From the NCBI GenBank assembly GCA_021464245.1, contig JADCRB010000001.1, positions 5,217,186-5,281,185 on the forward strand: a stretch of DNA of 64,000 bases. The letters are read 5' to 3'. This document shows, piece after piece, positions 60,037 through 64,000 of the stretch. Each line of letters begins with the position of its first letter. Positions within the stretch are counted from its first letter, which is position 1. The stretch comes from Carallia brachiata (taxonomy: Eukaryota > Streptophyta > Magnoliopsida > Malpighiales > Rhizophoraceae). Position numbers and translations under genes: made by a program. The notes beneath the pieces are model-generated. The model was not told where the DNA came from and did no database searches. It worked only from the letters and a program-made list of their open reading frames with translations.

Positions 60037-60925
60037 CAGTAAAGAAGGGTGTTCGTTCTGTCAAGCAGCCACAACGACGGTTCCGCCCGGAACTCATTCC
60101 ACAAATCGAGGAGGAGGTGAACAAGCTGATCAATGCTGGCTTCATCCGAGAGGTCACCTACCCAACGTGGATTGCCAACATTGTCCCGGTAAGAAAGAAG
60201 AATGGACAGTTGAGGGTATGTGTTGATTTTCGAGATCTTAACAGGCCTGCCCGAAAGATGACTTTCCGTTGCCCATAACGGAGATCACAGTCGATGCAAC
60301 AACGGGTCACGAAGCATTGTCCTTCATGGATGGTTCTTCAGGCTATAACCAAATCAGAATGGCACCAGAAGACGAGGAGTTGACAGCATTCCGCACCCCA
60401 AAAGGTATATACTGCTACAAAGTTATGCCGTTTGGATTAAAAATGCTGGCGCCACTTATCAACGTGCTATGCAAAAAATTTTTGATGACATGCTGCACAA
60501 GATTGTAGAATGTTATGTTGATGACTTAGTTGTAAAGACTAAGAAGCGCAAAGACCACCTCGAGGATCTCAAGACAGTGTTCGAAAGACTTCGGAGGCAT
60601 CAGCTCAAAATGAACCCTCTCAAGTGCGCATTCGGTGTCACATCAGGAAAGTTTCTTGGGTTCGTGGTGCGCCATCGTGGAATCGAAGTTGATCAGTCAA
60701 AGGTTGAGGCAATTCAAAAGATGCCTGAACCTAAAAACCTGCACGAGCTGCGAAGTCTACAAGGAAAGCTGGCCTACATTCGCCGTTTCATCTCCAATTT
60801 AGCTGGGAGATGTCAACCTTTCCATCGGTTGATGAAGAAGGATGTCAACTTCGAGTGGGACGAAGCTTGCAGCAAAGCCTTTGAGAGCATAAAGAAGTAC
60901 CTTTCCAATCCACCGTCCTAGGTGC
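60024..60925 (+). pseudogene. Element A reverse transcriptase and connection
   Basis: LINAGFIREVTYPTWIANIV and VRKKNGQLRVCVDFRDLNRP, then FMDGSSGYNQIRMAPEDEEL, RTPKGIYCYKVMPFGLK, and after a frameshift near 60450 the catalytic YVDD in ECYVDDLVVKTKKRKDHLED. The connection reads FLGFVVRHRGIEVDQSKVEA. One-base shifts occur near 60270, 60450 and 60920. Confidence 0.92.
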
Positions 60926-61677
60926 TCCAATTCAAGGAAAGTCGTTGATTCTCTACATTGCAGCGCAGGAAAGATCTTTGGGAGCCTTGCTTGCACAGGA
61001 AAATGAGCAGGGAAAGGAAGTTGCCCTGTACTACTACTTAGAGAACACTAAACGGTCCGGAGCTGAGTTATTCGCCCATTGAAAAGACATGTCTAGCACT
61101 GTTCTTTGCCATTGACAAGCTGAGGCACTACATGCAAGCTCACACGGTACGTCTCATTGCCAGAGCTGATCCTGTCAAATATATCTTATCTAGACCAATC
61201 TTGTCAGGACGACTTGCCAAGTGGGCAGTAATCCTACAAAGCTACGACATTGTCTACGTGCCTCAAAAAGCAGTCAAAGGACAAGCTCTAGCAGACTTCC
61301 TTGCAGATCACCCTGTTCCGTCAGATTGGGAGTTCACAGATGATCTTCCAGATGAAGAGGTCTTTTACATTGAGACACTGCCACCATGGACGATGTTCTT
61401 TGATGGTGCAGCAAGGCGTGATGGTGCTGGTGCCGGCATAGTGTTTGTCACTCCTCAACGACAAATACTACCATATGCTATCATTCTCGGTGAGTTATGT
61501 TCAAATAATGTTGCTGAATACCAGGCTTTGATCATTGGTCTTCAAATGGCTGTCGATATGAAGATTCCAACTATAGAAGTCCATGGAGATTCCCAGCTCG
61601 TCATCAACCAACTTACAGGATTGTATGATGTGAAGAAAGAGGACCTTCGCCTTACCATCAACGTGCTCGACAGCTAA
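60926..61677 (+). pseudogene. Element A dual RNase H region
   Basis: A gypsy-type RNase H is decayed at 60926-61130 (YIAAQERSLGALLAQE). The second, archaeal-type RNase H is well preserved: PPWTMFFDGAARRDGAGAGI (first Asp), NNVAEYQALIIGLQMAVDMK (Glu) and IEVHGDSQLVINQLTGLYDV (Asp), at about 61380-61640. This extra domain is a hallmark of the Tat/Ogre lineage. Confidence 0.9.
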
Positions 61678-61680
61678 TGG

Positions 61681-63107
61681 ATGAATTTGAAAGCATCACC
61701 TTGGAGCATGTGCCTCGACGAGAAAACACTCAGGCAGACGCGTTGGCTAACCTGGCCACTCTCTTGCAAAGTCAGAAATCCAGGCTACAGTTGTTGCCGT
61801 ATGCCAGAAATGGATAGTGCCACAAAGGATGATGAAGAAACTACAGCAGCCAACGCTGTATCTGTACGTCTCGCGGAGGACGAGGATTGGCGCCAACCAA
61901 TCATTGACTACCTACAGCACGGGAAGCTGCCCGAAGATCGTCGTCATAAGACAGAAATTCAACGACGAGCTCCCGCTTCATATATCTCAAGGATGCTCTG
62001 TATCGAAGGTCTTTTGATGGAGTTTTACTCTTGCTGCCTAGCAATGAAGAGGCAAAACAGGCTCTCGCTGAAGCACATTCTGGTGTTTGTGGCGGACATC
62101 AATCAGGGCCTAAGTTGCACTTCCAACTCAGAAGGATGGGATACTACTGGCCAACCATGGTACGTGATTCAATTGAGTTTGCTAAAACTGTCAAGCTTGT
62201 CAATTTCATGCGAATTACATACATCAACCACCGGAGCCACTGCATCCAACTGTCTCATCCTGGCCCTTTGAAGCTTGGGGTCTCGACTTAGTGGGGCCCT
62301 TGCCAAAGTCATCCCTGGGTCACCTGTACATCCTCGCAGCAACGACTACTTCTCAAAATGGGCTGAAGCCATTCCACTTAGAGAGGTAAAGAAGGAGCAT
62401 GTTGCCAATTTCATCCGGACTCAGCTGATCTATCGCTATGGAGTCCCTCGATTCATCATCACTGATAATGGTAAGCAGTTCTACAACAGCTTATCGACAA
62501 GCTCTGCGAGAAGTTCAAGTTCAAGCAGTACAAGTCATCCATGTACAATGCCCCAGCAAATGGCTTGGCTGAAGCATTCAACAAGACCTTATGCAACCTG
62601 TTGCGGAAGGTAGTCTCTAAATCCAAAAGAGATTGGCATGACAGAATTCCGGAGGCATTATGGGCGTATCGTACAACTTACCGGACTCCAACACAGGCGA
62701 CGCCATACTCACTTGTCTACGGTGTCGAAGCAATACTGCCGTTGGAAACACAGATTCCATCCTGCGCATGGCTGTTCTGGAAGGACTCACACAGGAGGAG
62801 AATGCTCGCCTACGTCTGGATGAGTTAGAAGCTCTCGATGAAAGGAGGCTCGAAGCACAACAGCAACTTGAGTGCTACCAAGCCCGGCTCACCAACACGT
62901 TCAACCGCAGGGTCCGCCCGATCTTTTCAAGTTGGAGACCTTGTTCTTGCAGTGCGACGGCCCATCAACATGAAGCATCGGCCTGGTGACAAGCTTACTT
63001 CCAAATGGGACGGGCCATACTTAGTGCAGGAGGCCTACACTCACAACGCTTACATGCTGTCAGACCAAGAAGGCGTCCGAATCGGCCCATCAATGGTAAA
63101 TTTCTGA
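61681..63107 (+). pseudogene. Element A integrase, broken
   Basis: The HHCC region is decayed near 62030-62200 (AHSGVCGGHQSGPKLHFQLR). The core shows DYFSKWAEAIPLREVKKEHV and FIRTQLIYRYGVPRFIITDN, then NGLAEAFNKTLCNLLRKVVS with the expected Glu. The C-terminus reads FQVGDLVLAVRRPINMKHRP, then KLTSKWDGPYLVQEAYTHNA and YMLSDQEG. Several frameshifts (62280, 62500, 62750, 62920) split it. Confidence 0.9.
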
Positions 63108-63109
63108 AA

Positions 63110-63520
63110 CAGTATTATGTGTAAATATATTTAAAAAAAATCCAAAAAAAAGAAAAAAAAAAAAAAAAAAAAAAAATCAAAAAAATAGAAAAAAATCAAA
63201 AAAAAAAATCGGAAGTCTCGATCTGAAAGTCCAAGCGAAAATCCAAACCCGAAAATGCAAGCCCAAACACTTGAATTCAAATCAGAAAACTCAAGCCTAA
63301 ATCAAAAGCCTGAAAACTAAGTCCAGACTCAAAACCCAAACACTCAACCCAAATCCAAAAGTCCAAGTCCAAAACCCAAACACTCGACCCAAATCCAAAA
63401 ATCCAAGTCTAGAAGCCCAAACACTCGACCCAAATCCAATCCAAAGCCCAAAACCCAAAAAATTCCAAGTTCCAGACACAGTCCAGAACTCAAGTTCAAA
63501 ATCCAATCCAACTCCTGGCC
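63110..63520 (+). repeat. A-rich and short-repeat spacer between integrase and homeobox (element A)
   Basis: A-rich to 63210. Then imperfect units of about 24-30 bp built on 'cccaaacactcgacccaaatccaaaa' (63300-63450). It corresponds to 45512-46040 in element B. Confidence 0.8.
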
Positions 63521-63647
63521 CGCATGAGTATAAACTGTGAACGGCCCAAAAATATAAAAGCGACGGAGGGTTTGAGTTTGAAACCTAGCATCAGTCTCGA
63601 CCAATCTTCACCACATACCAGACCTTTGCTCCTCTGCCACAAGAAAG

Positions 63648-64000
63648 ATGGAACCAGTTGCAGAATCTCAAGACAAAGGAGAAGAAAGGTCACCCCGCAC
63701 AAGGTGGCAACCAACCATGGCACAAAGAGGAAGTCTTCCACAACAATGGAGGTATTATTCCTAATGCATCTCAGATTTACCAATTTGTCTCACGATTGCG
63801 CCAGCTCGAGGCAATCGAAGGAAAAATTGTGTTTTATTGGTTCCAGAATCGGAGAAGCAGGAAAAAACCAGCACTGAGAGCTGCTTTTTCCAAAGAACAG
63901 TCTGCCGTTCCGATAGTAGATCCCACCGGTACGACTTCACCCTCAAATGAAGCAGGTCCGAGTTCTACCACTGCAATGGTCTCTTCAGGCTATAAGAATC
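63648..64000 (+). pseudogene. WUS-type homeobox ORF in element A (continues past the window)
   Basis: The ATG at 63648 opens MEPVAESQDKGEERSP followed by the homeodomain start RTRWQPTMA. An 11-base deletion relative to element B (within about 63705-63745) shifts the frame. The next frame then reads EEVFHNNGGIIPNASQIYQF, VSRLRQLEAIEGK and IVFYWFQNRRSRKKPALRAA to the window end without a stop. NNG-I-x-P-x-A-x-Q-I, I-E-G-K and VFYWFQN are hallmarks of the WUS clade of WOX homeodomains, which bind DNA and control stem-cell fate in plants. WOX genes normally have RKAR or HKAR after WFQN; here it is RRSRKK. Position after integrase and before the expected 3' LTR shows it belongs to the element. Any C-terminal WUS box would lie outside the window. 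Confidence 0.88.

Larger units (their letters stand above)
55516..64000 (+). mobile_element. Element A: Tat/Ogre-type Ty3/gypsy element with a WUS-type homeobox (3' end outside window)
   Basis: The 5' LTR is at 55516-56458 (TGTAAAC...GTTACA), then TTTTTGGCACGCTCGGTGGGAC, gag, protease, RT, RNase H, a second archaeal-type RNase H and integrase. The two RNase H domains mark the Tat/Ogre lineage. After integrase come about 500 bp of A- and P-rich spacer and a homeobox reading frame running off the window. Its pol is broken by many stops. The candidate target duplication to look for past the 3' LTR is catat (55511-55515). Confidence 0.92.

Noticed and set aside
63648..63870. Chance resemblance to a homeodomain
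   Set aside because: Two independent element copies share the region, and both show the N-terminal R-x-R-W, the loop spacing and the (F/Y)(Y/F)WF helix in order; composition alone does not give this.
1..64000. CRISPR arrays, rRNA genes, tRNA genes, bacterial-type operons
   Set aside because: None seen. Short repeats present are eukaryotic microsatellites, LTRs or transposon-internal arrays.

Overview
The window is AT-rich plant nuclear DNA, almost certainly from a eudicot and probably a woody one. It has GT-AG introns, plant gene families (WAT1/EamA transporter, PIG-X, EMC2, FAR1-related) and dense plant LTR retrotransposons. Only two genes look intact: a seven-exon WAT1-related membrane transporter on the minus strand (13846-18030) and a four-exon PIG-X gene for GPI-anchor synthesis on the plus strand (27312-29715). 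The species cannot be named from sequence alone.

Layout. 0.5-3.2 kb: a broken FAR1/FRS (MULE-transposase-derived) gene, minus strand. 4.8-8.5 kb: two decayed LTR-like repeats around non-coding remnants. 8.5-9.5 kb: two head-to-head fragments of a WAT1 exon 4. 9.9-10.4 kb: a long polypurine tract. 13.8-18.0 kb: WAT1 gene. 20.9-21.9 kb: a solo gypsy LTR with a perfect target-site duplication (TSD). 24.9-25.4 and 31.5-32.0 kb: two copies of a hAT-like MITE, the second with a perfect 8-bp TSD. 25.9 kb: an orphan first exon of EMC2. 27.3-29.7 kb: PIG-X.

32.7-48 kb is a nest. An L1-type LINE (minus) was split by gypsy element B (42472-47752, minus, TSD aggag). Chromodomain gypsy element C (36256-42464, plus, TSD atagg) then landed in B's own target duplication. 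48-54.3 kb holds a decayed Copia element (minus) and a plus-strand Copia fragment with its LTR. 55.5 kb to the window end is gypsy element A, a Tat/Ogre-type element with two RNase H domains; its 3' end lies outside the window.

The most unusual content is a WUSCHEL-type homeobox coding region between integrase and the 3' LTR of the A/B gypsy family. Element A (63648-64000) carries a homeodomain with the WUS/WOX recognition-helix signature. Element B, an internally deleted relative, has lost nearly all of gag-pol but keeps the homeodomain (44650-44859) and, downstream, a WUS-box-like motif (44288-44533). The two copies are broken at different places, so their common ancestor probably carried an intact homeobox ORF. 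This looks like capture of a developmental transcription-factor gene by an LTR retrotransposon family.
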